Shown here: positions 34,596-43,020 of the stretch, one piece after another
Position numbering within the stretch: the stretch's first letter is position 1
Layout: each line of letters opens with the position of its first letter
Source: JBMNTP01 sp050945795
Lineage (GTDB): Bacteria; Bacillota; Clostridia; Christensenellales; MGBC116941
Assembly (NCBI GenBank): GCA_050945795.1
Contig: JBMNTP010000012.1
Location: 1-48,705 of the forward strand
DNA: 48,705 bases
Direction: 5' to 3'
Notes under the pieces: generated by a model
The model's input: the letters and a program-made list of their open reading frames with translations, nothing else
What the model was told of the DNA's origin: nothing
Databases searched by the model: none
Position numbers and translations under genes: made by a program

Positions 34596-35651
34596 ATGCC
34601 TGTAATTGACGCCTATATACAATACGCTATCGACAACAACGCTTCCGATCTGCATATAACGGTCGGAAAGCCTCCTGTACTTAGAGTTGACGGCGAGCTT
34701 GTCGAAATGGAAAACACAGCCCCTCTTACCCCCGGCACAGTAGCCGACATGCTTTTAGAGATAGTGCCCGATCAAAGGAAGGATGACCTCGCTAAAAACG
34801 GCGATGTAGACTTTGCTTATGTCGCTTTGAGCAACAGGCTAAGGGCTAATGTATACCGCCAGCGTGGCAGCTACGCCGCGGCGTTAAGGGTGCTTTCAAA
34901 GACCATACCCACCCTTGACGAGCTGGGGCATCCGGCGGTGCTGAAAAACCTTGCGCTGCTCCAGCGCGGGTTGGTGCTTATAACAGGGCCGACGGGAAGC
35001 GGCAAATCCACCACGCTTGCCGCCATGATAGACTATGCCAACAATACCAAAACATCGCATATTATAACCATTGAAGACCCTATAGAATATCTTCACCGCC
35101 ATAAAAAATGTATAATCAATCAGCGCGAGCTCAACGAGGACACTTTAGGTTTTGATCTGGCGTTAAGGGCGGCATTGCGCGAGGATCCCGACATAGTCCT
35201 TGTAGGAGAAATGCGCGACCTCGAAACTGTGCGCGCCGCCATTACCGCCGCCGAAACGGGGCATCTGGTGCTTTCAACATTGCATACCACCGGAGCCGCC
35301 AGCACAGTAGATCGCATAATAGATGTTTTTCCGCCCAGCCAGCAGCCGCAGGTACGTATACAGCTATCCGAAACGCTGCAAGGCGTAGTTTCACAGCAGC
35401 TGTTGCCGCGCAAAGAGCGCAAGGGTAGAATAGCCGCGCTGGAGATAATGATAAAAACAGATGCCATCTCCAATCTTGTGCGCGAAGGCAAATCACATCA
35501 GATAGAAAATTTCATACAAACAGGCCGCCAGTACGGTATGCAGATGATGGACGCGCATCTCGCAGAGCTTGTGAGAACCGGAACTGTTGATTTGAAGGAG
35601 GCGCGTAAGAAATGTGTAAACTTAAGCGCCTTTGAAAGATATTTGCAATAA
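34596..35651 (+). CDS. pilT: Pilus retraction ATPase PilT
   Basis: A 351-residue PilT, the usual length, without the N1 domain or zinc motif of PilB. Walker A GPTGSGKST, the Asp box IITIEDPIEY, Walker B IVLVGEMRD and the His box LSTLHTTGA are clear, and the PilT-specific AIRNLVREGKSHQ-like segment is present as AISNLVREGKSHQIENF. TAGGAGGACAGCC precedes the ATG, 10 bases after pilB. Its presence implies retractable pili and so twitching, adhesion or DNA uptake. Confidence 0.96.
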   Translation: MPVIDAYIQYAIDNNASDLHITVGKPPVLRVDGELVEMENTAPLTPGTVADMLLEIVPDQRKDDLAKNGDVDFAYVALSNRLRANVYRQRGSYAAALRVLSKTIPTLDELGHPAVLKNLALLQRGLVLITGPTGSGKSTTLAAMIDYANNTKTSHIITIEDPIEYLHRHKKCIINQRELNEDTLGFDLALRAALREDPDIVLVGEMRDLETVRAAITAAETGHLVLSTLHTTGAASTVDRIIDVFPPSQQPQVRIQLSETLQGVVSQQLLPRKERKGRIAALEIMIKTDAISNLVREGKSHQIENFIQTGRQYGMQMMDAHLAELVRTGTVDLKEARKKCVNLSAFERYLQ

Positions 35652-35703
35652 CGGGTTTTAGGCTTTATATAGGCTGAAAAAGGCTGGTTTTTGTCGAATT
35701 TGC

Positions 35704-35732
35704 TTGCATATGGCTATAAATAGTAATATAAT
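35704..35732 (+). promoter_or_regulatory. Promoter of the major pilin gene
   Basis: TTGCAT (35704-35709), 17 bases, then the perfect TATAAT (35727-35732). It lies between pilT and the pilin, so the structural subunit can be made in larger amounts than the machinery. Confidence 0.82.
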
Positions 35733-35770
35733 CGTCTCGACGCACTTAAGAAAAATGAGGAGGAATTAAT

Positions 35771-36154
35771 ATGTTACAAATGCTTATACAGAAAAAGCAG
35801 AGCAAAAAAGCTTTTACTCTAGTAGAACTTATTATTGTTATCGCTATACTCGCGATTCTGGCCGCTATACTCGTTCCAACACTTACAAAGTATATAAACG
35901 AATCGAAACAAGCCACAAATAACGCCAACGCGCGTGCCGTTTTCAGCATAGCGCAAGCTGAAGCGACTTTCAAAATAACTAAAAATGAAACCGGCTTTAC
36001 CGGAGCCGACATTCTAAATGCCATTCAAGGAGAGCTAGGGGCTCTCGCAGAAGACGCCACAATAACGATAACGGTCGCAAATGATGCTGTAACAGCCGTA
36101 TCTTATGCATCAGGCGGCATCACCGGAAACTATCCTGTAGTTGATGGGGATTAA
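35771..36154 (+). CDS. pilA: Major type IV pilin
   Basis: A 127-residue prepilin with a 15-residue leader ending KKA, then FTLVELIIVIAILAILAAILVPTLTKYI, the canonical N-methylated helix with Glu5. The head domain is small, about 85 residues, and lacks a disulphide pair. Cleavage would be after Ala. GAGGAGG lies 7 bases before the ATG. It has its own promoter and terminator, the pattern expected of the abundant subunit. Confidence 0.94.
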   Translation: MLQMLIQKKQSKKAFTLVELIIVIAILAILAAILVPTLTKYINESKQATNNANARAVFSIAQAEATFKITKNETGFTGADILNAIQGELGALAEDATITITVANDAVTAVSYASGGITGNYPVVDGD

Positions 36155-36191
36155 TTATTATATACTGTTTATAAGTAATTTTCAAACCAAA

Positions 36192-36227
36192 AGAGCGGAA
36201 CGGGCGAAAGCTGTGTTCCGCTTTTTG
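36192..36227 (+). terminator. Rho-independent terminator of pilA
   Basis: AGCGGAAC (36194-36201) pairs with GTTCCGCT (36215-36222), followed by TTTTG. Confidence 0.85.
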
Positions 36228-36339
36228 TATTCACAGCTTTATATAAAAATATTTATATCGCTTCATATATTCTATAAATCTATCAACATATTACGCGTGA
36301 ATGCATACAATACTATTAAAGGCGGGGGCGCCAGATAAG

Positions 36340-36414
36340 CTACCCCAGGCCGCCCAGTCTCATACAGAACTTCAGAGCAGCGGCAGGCCGCCTTTTGCTC
36401 GGGGTCTGACACAT
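36340..36414 (-). CDS. Possible 24-residue peptide
   Basis: A short basic frame starting MCQTPSKRRP with a GGGAGAG ribosome-like site. It is the tail of a 75-codon open frame. Two cysteines are present and no hydrophobic helix. No family is recognised. It could be chance. Confidence 0.2.
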   Translation of the reverse strand: MCQTPSKRRPAAALKFCMRLGGLG

Positions 36415-36548
36415 AATGCTCTCCCGCCTTATTTTTACCGTGGCAGATAGAAATTTAAGGCATTTGGGGTATTGAATAACATCGTAAAACAGCAGTTCTA
36501 CCTCCGGCGCGAACCTCCTTCCGCAACCAAAGGTATGTTTTCTCTTTG

Positions 36549-36586
36549 ATAAAGACCGGTTCACCATATGGCAAGCCGGTCTTTAT
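36549..36586. repeat. Inverted repeat, possible bidirectional terminator
   Basis: ATAAAGACCGG (36549-36559) and CCGGTCTTTAT (36576-36586) are a perfect 11-bp inverted repeat with a 16-base loop. Only short T runs follow on either side, so termination would be weak. Confidence 0.55.
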
Positions 36587-36596
36587 TAATGCGCTC

Positions 36597-36624
36597 TTGC
36601 GCGCCGCCTGTTAGAGGTTATAAT
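36597..36624 (+). promoter_or_regulatory. Promoter of the DUF3842 gene
   Basis: TTGCGC (36597-36602), 16 bases, TATAAT (36619-36624), 30 bases before the start codon. Confidence 0.65.
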
Positions 36625-36653
36625 ATATATATCCTTATATAAAGGGGGAAACC

Positions 36654-37064
36654 ATGAATATAGCTATAATAGATGGCCAGGGCGGCGGAATAGGGCGGGC
36701 GCTCGCCGAGCAACTGCTGCCCTACTGCCCCGAGCGCTGCTCTCTTTTTGCCTTCGGCACTAACTCCCTCGCCACTTCAGCGATGCTTAAGGCCGGCATA
36801 AAAGACTGCGCCACCGGCGAAAACGCCATTATATTTAATGCGCCGCGTATGGATATAATAACCGGCCCCATAGGCATAATATCCGCTAATTCCATGCTGG
36901 GCGAATTCACGCCGGCGATGGCCTGCGCCATATCGAACAGCGCCGCCAAAAAAGTGCTTGTACCCGTTCGCAAATGCAGTATAGAAATCGCCGGCTGCTC
37001 GGATCTGCCGCTTATGGCATATATAGAAGCGGCGGCCCAGGCCATTATAAAATACATGGCGTGA
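36654..37064 (+). CDS. DUF3842 family protein
   Basis: A 136-residue protein with an N-terminal nucleotide-binding-like turn, IAIIDGQGGGIGRALAEQL, and a compact alpha/beta body (GPIGIISANSMLGEFTPAMA). It matches the DUF3842 family found in Clostridia, whose function is unknown. Length is normal for that family. AAAGGGGG lies 7 bases before the ATG. It converges with ribU, the stops 12 bases apart. The first loop resembles a Rossmann GxGGxG, but substrate and role cannot be inferred. Confidence 0.85.
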   Translation: MNIAIIDGQGGGIGRALAEQLLPYCPERCSLFAFGTNSLATSAMLKAGIKDCATGENAIIFNAPRMDIITGPIGIISANSMLGEFTPAMACAISNSAAKKVLVPVRKCSIEIAGCSDLPLMAYIEAAAQAIIKYMA

Positions 37065-37076
37065 GCCGCGAAGCGC

Positions 37077-37715
37077 TTATGCGCGCCGCTTATCTCCCGA
37101 CGAGAGAAAGCCGGATATCGGTTTATATACAACATAAGTTATAATCATTACCACGATGCCTTTTATAATGTTAAAAGGCGTTGCGCCGTAAAGTACATAT
37201 GTGAACCTGTCATGTATCCACGGCGTTATGCCGGCAAGGCCGTCTAAAAGGTTTGGAGCAAAGCTCATATACAGCGGCAACAGCACGAAATAGTTAAGCG
37301 CGGCTCCTACCAAAGTAAAGCTTACAAGCCCTACCAACATTCCTTTAAGCGCTCCGGCGCGGCAATGGTTGCGGCGGTATATTATGCCGGCCGGCACCAC
37401 CAGCGCCACGCCGAGAAGGAAGTTCGCCATCTCACCCACTCCGCCGGTGCCGCTGTTTTTCACTATCATAAACAGCAGGTTCTTTATAAACTCAATCACG
37501 ACGCCCGCCACCGGCCCTATGGCAAACGAGCCTAGCAGCGCCGGTATGTCGCCAAGATCAATCTTAAGCCACGGTGGCATAAGCGGCAGCGGGAATTCCA
37601 CCAGCATAAACACAAAAGCCAACGCCGACAGTATACCTACTCTTGCCAGCGTCTTTATGCCATATCTGGCACCGGCCCGCGTTGTTTGAATTTTTTCACA
37701 ATTTTTCGTATTCAT
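37077..37715 (-). CDS. ribU: Riboflavin ECF transporter substrate-binding protein RibU
   Basis: A 212-residue S-component with about six membrane helices, which binds riboflavin and works with a shared ECF energising module encoded elsewhere. Family segments are VGILSALAFVFMLVEFPLP, WLKIDLGDIPALLGSFAIGP and VVIEFIKNLL, with the Asp and Glu typical of RibU. The ATG at 37715 has AAAGGAGAT 5 bases upstream; a longer reading frame runs into the riboswitch and is not real. The upstream FMN riboswitch with a terminator supports the substrate assignment. Confidence 0.94.
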   Translation of the reverse strand: MNTKNCEKIQTTRAGARYGIKTLARVGILSALAFVFMLVEFPLPLMPPWLKIDLGDIPALLGSFAIGPVAGVVIEFIKNLLFMIVKNSGTGGVGEMANFLLGVALVVPAGIIYRRNHCRAGALKGMLVGLVSFTLVGAALNYFVLLPLYMSFAPNLLDGLAGITPWIHDRFTYVLYGATPFNIIKGIVVMIITYVVYKPISGFLSSGDKRRA

Positions 37716-37734
37716 ATCGCATCTCCTTTGATAT

Positions 37735-37772
37735 AAAAAATAAAATCTCCCCGTCCGTTCGGACAGGGAGAT
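37735..37772 (-). terminator. Expression-platform terminator of the FMN riboswitch
   Basis: On the minus strand a 12-bp stem with one mismatch (37761-37772 with 37745-37756) is followed by TTTTATTTTTT. It lies between the aptamer and the ribU ribosome site, where FMN binding would cause early termination. Confidence 0.88.
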
Positions 37773-37796
37773 GAATACACAAAATGCATCCGCGTT

Positions 37797-37918
37797 TCTC
37801 CCATCCAGACTCGCGAATGCATCGCTCACTGTCGGCTCCGGATTTTCGCCGGATCAACGGACACTTAAGTCCGCTCGCGGGCTTTAACCGCCGGTGGGGA
37901 TTTTCACCCCGCCCCGAA
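37797..37918 (-). ncRNA. FMN riboswitch (RFN element)
   Basis: On the minus strand the conserved RFN segments occur in order: GGGGCGGGGTGAAAATCCCC, CCGGCGGT, AAGCCCGCGAGC, GATCCGG and CCGGAGCCGACAGT, then the closing stem. This is the aptamer that senses FMN and controls riboflavin genes, here ribU. Confidence 0.96.
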
Positions 37919-38000
37919 ACGTCGTTTCTAGCTTGATTATAAACCCTCCTCTGTTTAAAAGCAACATGTTTTTAAACATACATCGGCTCGCTGCTCTGTG

Positions 38001-38029
38001 TTGCATTTATACGGCTGTTATACTATACT
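38001..38029 (+). promoter_or_regulatory. Promoter of the desulfoferrodoxin gene
   Basis: TTGCAT (38001-38006), 17 bases, TATACT (38024-38029). The transcription start is expected near 38036, leaving about 28 bases of leader. Confidence 0.75.
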
Positions 38030-38063
38030 AAAATTGTAAATCTATAAAGAGGAGGAGATACCT

Positions 38064-38447
38064 GTGTCATTTACCCCCAAATTTTTCATTTGCGGAACAT
38101 GCGGTAATATTGTGGGCCTTATAAAATCAGGCGGCGGCGAATTGGTTTGCTGCGGCTCGCCCATGAAAGAACTAAAGGCCAATACAGAAGATGCTTCTCA
38201 GGAGAAGCATGTGCCCGACGTCACAATCGACGGGGATACGCTTATAGCAAAGGTTGGCAGCGTAGCGCATCCTATGGTGGATGAGCATTATATCGAATGG
38301 ATATATGTAGTAACGGATAAAAAGAGCCACAGGGCTTGGCTCAAGCCGGGCGAAGCACCCGAGGCCACTTTCTGCCTTGAGGGCGAGAAGCCGATAGCAG
38401 TATATGAATACTGCAACCTCCACGGACTTTGGGTAAAAGAGCTGTAA
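38064..38447 (+). CDS. dfx: Desulfoferrodoxin (superoxide reductase)
   Basis: A 127-residue two-domain superoxide reductase that turns superoxide into peroxide without making oxygen. The N-terminal desulforedoxin domain has CGTCGN and CCG, the four cysteines of the rubredoxin-like iron centre. The catalytic centre has histidines in EKHVP, VAHPM and DEHY, and Cys-Asn-Leu-His in YEYCNLHGLW. Start is GTG at 38064, with GAGGAGGAGAT upstream. It is a single-gene unit closed by a terminator. With catalase it forms an oxygen-defence pair. Confidence 0.97.
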   Translation: MSFTPKFFICGTCGNIVGLIKSGGGELVCCGSPMKELKANTEDASQEKHVPDVTIDGDTLIAKVGSVAHPMVDEHYIEWIYVVTDKKSHRAWLKPGEAPEATFCLEGEKPIAVYEYCNLHGLWVKEL

Positions 38448-38462
38448 CATCGCTTTAGAGTT

Positions 38463-38503
38463 GCCCGTCCGAACGTTTAAAACGCGCGGACGGGCTTTTC
38501 TTC
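38463..38503 (+). terminator. Rho-independent terminator of dfx
   Basis: GCCCGTCCG (38463-38471) pairs with CGGACGGGC (38487-38495), followed by TTTTCTTCTT. Confidence 0.88.
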
Positions 38504-38555
38504 TTCTATACACATATTTTACGAATCTTTTCCTGTAATTTTATTGAATCATGCC

Positions 38556-38584
38556 TTGACTATCCAACTCAGCAGTACTACAAT
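38556..38584 (+). promoter_or_regulatory. Promoter of nrdDG
   Basis: TTGACT (38556-38561), 17 bases, TACAAT (38579-38584). The -10 lies inside the first NrdR box. Confidence 0.75.
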
Positions 38585-38625
38585 ATATATACTCACCTTA
38601 AGCATTAAGACACTATATGTTGTGT
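38578..38625. promoter_or_regulatory. Pair of NrdR boxes
   Basis: ACACTATATGTTGTGT (38610-38625) closely fits the NrdR consensus. A second, weaker box, CTACAATATATATACT (38578-38593), lies 32 bases upstream, that is, three helical turns. NrdR sites usually come as two boxes at this spacing. The upstream one covers the promoter -10, so repression when dATP is high is expected. Confidence 0.78.
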
Positions 38626-38702
38626 TTGGGTTGAAATTTATATTTGCGGCTATCATTTGGGCCGTATGCGATAGGATAATCATAAATAGGGAGGGCATGA
38701 AT

Positions 38703-40796
38703 TTGATTAAGAGTATTAGAAAGAGAAACGGGAGCGTCGTTCCTTTCCATAAGGAAAAGATAACCTGGGCTATATTTAAGGCGGCGACGGCTGTGGGTGG
38801 CGACGACTGGACAACAGCCGAGTCTTTAAGCAACCAGGTTGTTGACGCTGCTTCCTTGCAATACAAAGAAGGCATAGCAGACGTTGAAGAGATACAGGAT
38901 TTGGTCGAAAAAGTGCTTATAAAGAATGGGCACGCCAAAACCGCCAAGGCGTATATACTTTATCGCGAAAAGCGCCGCGCCGCCAGAGAATCGAATGCGC
39001 TTATAGGCGCTACAATAGAGATGTTTTCCGATTATCTCGGCGATAACGACTGGCAGATAAACGAAAACGCCAATACACAGCGCTCCATAAACGGCATGAA
39101 CAACTATGTTCGCGAAACGTTTACAAAGCAGTACTGGCTGCATGAAGTATACCCCGCCGACATACGCGATGCGCATATATCCGGAGATATCCATATTCAT
39201 GACCTCGGCTTTTTCGGTCCGTATTGCGCCGGATGGGATCTTCGCCAGCTGCTTACAGAAGGCTTTGGCGGCGTTCCCGGCAAAGTTGAGTCCAGCCCGG
39301 CAAAGCATCTGCGCTCCTTCCTTGGGCAGGTAGTAAACTATACCTTTACAACGCAGGGCGAAACGGCCGGCGCTCAGGCATGGTCTTCTTTTGATACCTA
39401 CTGCGCCCCGTTTATACGCTATGACAACATGAGCTACAAGCTGGTTAAGCAGGCTCTGCAGGAGTTTATATTCAATATAAACGTTCCTACCCGCGTCGGC
39501 TTCCAATGCCCTTTTTCAAACCTCACCTTTGACATAGTAGTACCCCGCACTCTTAAAGACGAGGCGGTTATAATAGGCGGCAAGCAAACAGGCGACACTT
39601 ACGGCGACTTCCAGGAAGAGATGGATATTTTTAACCAGGCTTTCTGCGATGTTATGCTTGAAGGCGACTCAAAAGGCCGCGTATTCACCTTCCCTATACC
39701 GACAATAAACATAACCAACGACTTCGCTTGGGATTCTCCGGTTGTAAACCGCTTTATGGAGATAACCTGCAAATACGGCATACCGTATTTCTCAAACTAC
39801 ATAAACTCCGACCTCTCGCCCGAGGACGCGGTATCCATGTGCTGCCGTTTGCGTCTTGATACAACCGAGCTTAGGAAAAGAGGCGGCGGCCTTTTCGGCT
39901 CAAACCCTATGACCGGCTCAATAGGCGTTGTAACCATTAATATGCCGAGGCTGGGATATGTGGCGAAAACCGAGTCTGAATTTAGGGCGCGGCTGTGGCG
40001 GCTGATAAATATATCCAAAAATAGCCTTGAGATAAAACGCAAGACAATAGAAGAACAGACGTCGCGCGGCATGTATCCTTACAGCGCCCGCTATCTGCGC
40101 GATATAAAGAAACGCACCGATCAGTACTGGTATAACCATTTTAATACTATAGGGCTTGTCGGTATGAACGAGGCATGCATAAACTTCCTTGGCAAGGATT
40201 TAACCACCGAGGAAGGGCAGGCGTTCTCCATACGCACGCTTGAATACATGCGCGACCAGCTTAAGATAATACAGGAGGAAACCGGCCACTTCTACAACCT
40301 TGAAGCAACGCCGGCGGAAGGCACGAGCTATCGGCTCGCCAACCTTGACAAAATGCGCTACCCCGACATAATAGCGGCGGGCGGCGATGTACCGTATTAT
40401 ACAAACTCCTCGCAGTTGCCCGTCGGCTTTACCGATGACATCTTCGAGACGCTCGATCTTCAAGACGAGCTGCAAAGCCTGTATACCGGCGGCACCGTTC
40501 TCCACCTTTATCTCGGCGAGAGCATAAAGGACCCGGAGATAGCCAAGAAGATTTTGAAAAAGGCGTTTACGAAGTACAAAATGCCTTATATATCGCTCAC
40601 CCCTACCTTCTCGATATGCCCCGACCATGGATATATATCCGGCGAGCATTTCAACTGCCCCAAGTGCGGCAGAGAAGCCGAGGTGTGGAGCCGCGTGGTA
40701 GGTTATCTAAGGCCGGTACAGAACTATCACAAGGGCAAGAAGCGCGAATACGAAGAGCGCGTGAAATATGTAATCAAAGAGGCTGAACTGGTATGA
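38703..40796 (+). CDS. nrdD: Anaerobic ribonucleoside-triphosphate reductase
   Basis: A 697-residue class III reductase making deoxynucleotides under anaerobiosis. An N-terminal ATP-cone (about residues 3-95, SIRKRNGSVVPFHKEKI) gives allosteric control. The C-terminal glycyl-radical domain has the zinc cysteines (SICPDHG, CPKCG) and the radical motif VVGYLRP. I favour TTG at 38703: GGGAGGG lies 7 bases before it but only 1 base before the ATG at 38697. An apparently longer frame from 38544 crosses the promoter and NrdR boxes and is not real. It overlaps nrdG by 4 bases. Confidence 0.96.
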   Translation: MIKSIRKRNGSVVPFHKEKITWAIFKAATAVGGDDWTTAESLSNQVVDAASLQYKEGIADVEEIQDLVEKVLIKNGHAKTAKAYILYREKRRAARESNALIGATIEMFSDYLGDNDWQINENANTQRSINGMNNYVRETFTKQYWLHEVYPADIRDAHISGDIHIHDLGFFGPYCAGWDLRQLLTEGFGGVPGKVESSPAKHLRSFLGQVVNYTFTTQGETAGAQAWSSFDTYCAPFIRYDNMSYKLVKQALQEFIFNINVPTRVGFQCPFSNLTFDIVVPRTLKDEAVIIGGKQTGDTYGDFQEEMDIFNQAFCDVMLEGDSKGRVFTFPIPTINITNDFAWDSPVVNRFMEITCKYGIPYFSNYINSDLSPEDAVSMCCRLRLDTTELRKRGGGLFGSNPMTGSIGVVTINMPRLGYVAKTESEFRARLWRLINISKNSLEIKRKTIEEQTSRGMYPYSARYLRDIKKRTDQYWYNHFNTIGLVGMNEACINFLGKDLTTEEGQAFSIRTLEYMRDQLKIIQEETGHFYNLEATPAEGTSYRLANLDKMRYPDIIAAGGDVPYYTNSSQLPVGFTDDIFETLDLQDELQSLYTGGTVLHLYLGESIKDPEIAKKILKKAFTKYKMPYISLTPTFSICPDHGYISGEHFNCPKCGREAEVWSRVVGYLRPVQNYHKGKKREYEERVKYVIKEAELV

Positions 40797-41479
40797 ACAT
40801 AGGCGGCATCGCAAGGACATCAACTGTGGATTTTCCCGGCCGCCTCTCTGCGGTGCTATTTACCAACGGCTGCAACTACGATTGCTTTTACTGTCACAAC
40901 CGCCGCCTGATATCAGGCGGCGCCCCCCTCGACAACGCCGAGATAGACGCTTTTTTAAACGCCCGCGCCGGCCTGCTCGATGGAATAGTGGTATCAGGCG
41001 GCGAACCGACGTTGCAGCCGGATATAGCCGAGTTTTTTTTAAAGCTAAAGCGGCTCGGCTACGATACAAAGCTTGATACAAACGGCAGCCGTCCAAAGGT
41101 TGTATCCGAGCTTATTGAAAAAAAGCTATTAGACTATGTCGCAATGGACTATAAGGCTCCTTTTGATATGTATAAGGAAATATGCGCTCAAGACGCCGAT
41201 CCCGAGCCGGTAAAGCAAACGCTTGATATACTCCTTGGCTCCGGGCTTGATTTCGAGCTTCGCACCACCGTTGTGCCGCAGCTTTCGCCCGCCGACCTTT
41301 ATCGTATGGCGGCGGCTATACCGCAGGTGCCGCGATACATACTTCAGCCGTATAAAAAGCCGGAGCTGTACCGCCGCGAGCATATATTTCGCATAGAGGC
41401 GACGCCTTATACCGAAGCACAACTAGAGTCTATGCTCGAAAGCATACGCGAAGTACAGCCAAACGCCTCGCTTCGCTAA
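40793..41479 (+). CDS. nrdG: Anaerobic ribonucleotide reductase activating protein
   Basis: A 228-residue radical SAM enzyme that generates the glycyl radical on NrdD. The cluster motif CNYDCFYC (Cx3Cx2C) follows VDFPGRLSAVLFTNG. The SAM-binding GGEPTLQ and the later KLDTNGSRP strand fit the family. It is longer than the shortest NrdG class (about 155 residues) and of the NrdG2/PFL-activase-like size. The ATG overlaps the nrdD stop, so the two are translationally coupled. A terminator follows. Confidence 0.95.
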   Translation: MNIGGIARTSTVDFPGRLSAVLFTNGCNYDCFYCHNRRLISGGAPLDNAEIDAFLNARAGLLDGIVVSGGEPTLQPDIAEFFLKLKRLGYDTKLDTNGSRPKVVSELIEKKLLDYVAMDYKAPFDMYKEICAQDADPEPVKQTLDILLGSGLDFELRTTVVPQLSPADLYRMAAAIPQVPRYILQPYKKPELYRREHIFRIEATPYTEAQLESMLESIREVQPNASLR

Positions 41480-41491
41480 TACCGATAATAC

Positions 41492-41535
41492 AAAAAACCG
41501 CCGCCCGATTCACATCAGGCAGCGGTTTTTATTTT
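41492..41535. terminator. Terminator between nrdG and the sugar-acid kinase
   Basis: An imperfect stem (AAAAACCGC...GCGGTTTTT) flanked by A and T runs on both sides lies between two convergent genes and can serve both. Confidence 0.82.
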
Positions 41536-41551
41536 GTATACGCATACTGCG

Positions 41552-42997
41552 CTATACTGCTGATGTCAGCTTTATAACCGCCTCTTTAAGCGCGTCATCA
41601 TCACCTACATTGCCTGGAAATATTACATACGGCATACCGGGGAATTTGCTCTCCTGCCCCGTCATCCATACCGGAACACCATAGAGTATCTGCCCCATTA
41701 CCATGGCTTTTTTGACTTTCAGCGCCTTTATTCCTACATCGCTTGATGTAATGCCGCCTTTAGCTATTATAAAGCCGGGTTTCTCCTTTATACCCGCCGC
41801 TACGCCGGTTAAAGCATCGGATATTTTTACCGATATTTCAAGCTGCCTGTCAGCATCCTCGGTGTCAAGATCCAGCCTGTCCCTACGCGTGTATACCACC
41901 GCCGTAGTACCGGCGCGAATAAGAGCGTCGGCCGCCGCCGTAACCCTCTCTACCTCTTTTTCAAGCATGCCTTCTTCCAGCACAAGATGTTGATTAAATT
42001 CTATGCCCTCAAGATTAAGACGGCTCTCCAGCAGGCTCTTTAGCTGCCTTGTAGTCTTTGCCACATGAGATCCGGCAATCACAAACCCTCCGCTTTTATT
42101 GCCGCCCTCTCTAAGCTCCGATGTACTTAAAAGCTGCTTATCCTCCACCCCGCCTAGTACCTTTGTCATAGCCGCAGCGCTTCTAAAAATATAGTTTTTG
42201 CCGGCCTCAAGCGCGTCTAAATAAGCCAGCGCGAATACTTTTATATCGCTGTATTCGGCGGCGTTTAGTATTATCTTATTAAACGCTGAGGCGGAAAGAA
42301 GCTTTGCCTTTATATCATCGATATTCATGCCCCTAAGTTCATCTATTGTTATGCTTATGGCATCGGAGGCTTTATATTTACCGCCGGTCTTTTCCTCACA
42401 CCATTGCTTAAGGTCGGAAGCCGAATAACCAAACGATTTATCTCCGGCAAACTCGGTATGCCCTGCCGGTATCAGCTTGTCTCCCTCCCTAACATAATGC
42501 ACGTCGCCTATGGTGTATCTGCCGCCCTCCTTAAAAAATGGAGCAATTATCTCGCCGTCAAAGCGAATGCCGTGCAACTCCTCAAGCTTTTGCCGCAAAA
42601 CCTCCGTTTCAAGCGGGTAATGCCCTCGAAGCGTCGAATCGCTGCGACTTATAAGTATAAAATCCTTGCCATAAAGCTGGGAAGCTCTATGCACACGCTC
42701 GGCTATAACGGTATGCGCCTCTGTTGTTTCTAAAACTGTCATTCCCCTTGAATTTGTAAGTATAAAGAACATGCTGCCGCTTTCGGCAAACCCGGCGTTG
42801 ATGCTTTGCTGCTCCCAATCTGTATATACCGATATACCGTGCACCGTCTGTACGCCTGTGGGGTCGTCATCGAGCACTACAATTTTCCTTGTACCGCCAC
42901 TAAGCCTCGCTTTAAGCATTCCGTCAACAACTTCCCGCTTTAATAGCTTGGGTAATCGCTCCAAAACCTCTACAGGCAGTGCGCTAATCGCCGTCAT
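41552..42997 (-). CDS. Four-carbon acid sugar kinase family protein (DUF1537)
   Basis: A 481-residue member of the OtnK/DtnK family, which phosphorylates four-carbon acid sugars such as threonate or erythronate. The N-terminal domain has VVLDDDPTGVQTVHGISVYT and LISRSDSTLRGHYPLE. The C-terminal nucleotide domain has FIIAKGGITSSDVGIKAL and the VIFPGNVGDDDAL stretch. The ATG at 42997 follows GGGGAGGAATT; a start at 43036 would run into a palindrome. Family genes usually sit with a pdxA-like dehydrogenase and an aldolase or isomerase. None is present here, so the substrate is not known. Confidence 0.88.
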   Translation of the reverse strand: MTAISALPVEVLERLPKLLKREVVDGMLKARLSGGTRKIVVLDDDPTGVQTVHGISVYTDWEQQSINAGFAESGSMFFILTNSRGMTVLETTEAHTVIAERVHRASQLYGKDFILISRSDSTLRGHYPLETEVLRQKLEELHGIRFDGEIIAPFFKEGGRYTIGDVHYVREGDKLIPAGHTEFAGDKSFGYSASDLKQWCEEKTGGKYKASDAISITIDELRGMNIDDIKAKLLSASAFNKIILNAAEYSDIKVFALAYLDALEAGKNYIFRSAAAMTKVLGGVEDKQLLSTSELREGGNKSGGFVIAGSHVAKTTRQLKSLLESRLNLEGIEFNQHLVLEEGMLEKEVERVTAAADALIRAGTTAVVYTRRDRLDLDTEDADRQLEISVKISDALTGVAAGIKEKPGFIIAKGGITSSDVGIKALKVKKAMVMGQILYGVPVWMTGQESKFPGMPYVIFPGNVGDDDALKEAVIKLTSAV

Positions 42998-43020
42998 AAT
43001 TCCTCCCCTCCCGCGCAGCA

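Larger units (their letters stand above)
36155..36653. other. 499-base region without a firm gene
   Basis: After the pilA terminator this region holds AT-rich sequence (36228-36305), a GC-rich patch, a minus-strand open frame of 75 codons (36340-36567) without a usable ribosome site at its first ATG, an 11-bp inverted repeat (36549-36586) and the promoter of the DUF3842 gene. Within the open frame a 24-codon reading from the ATG at 36414 has GGGAGAG 4-5 bases upstream and ends PAAALKFCMRLGGLG. I cannot say whether any of it is translated. Confidence 0.55.
37716..38063. other. 348-base control region between ribU and desulfoferrodoxin
   Basis: The left two thirds is the FMN riboswitch and terminator of ribU. 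The right third holds the divergent promoter of the desulfoferrodoxin gene. No additional gene was seen. Confidence 0.9.

Noticed and set aside
37716..37829. N-terminal extension of RibU
   Set aside because: These codons are riboswitch and terminator sequence; the true ATG with AAAGGAGAT is at 37715.
38544..38702. 51-53-residue N-terminal extension of NrdD
   Set aside because: The extension crosses the promoter and NrdR boxes and looks like a false membrane helix. The family begins at the ATP-cone.
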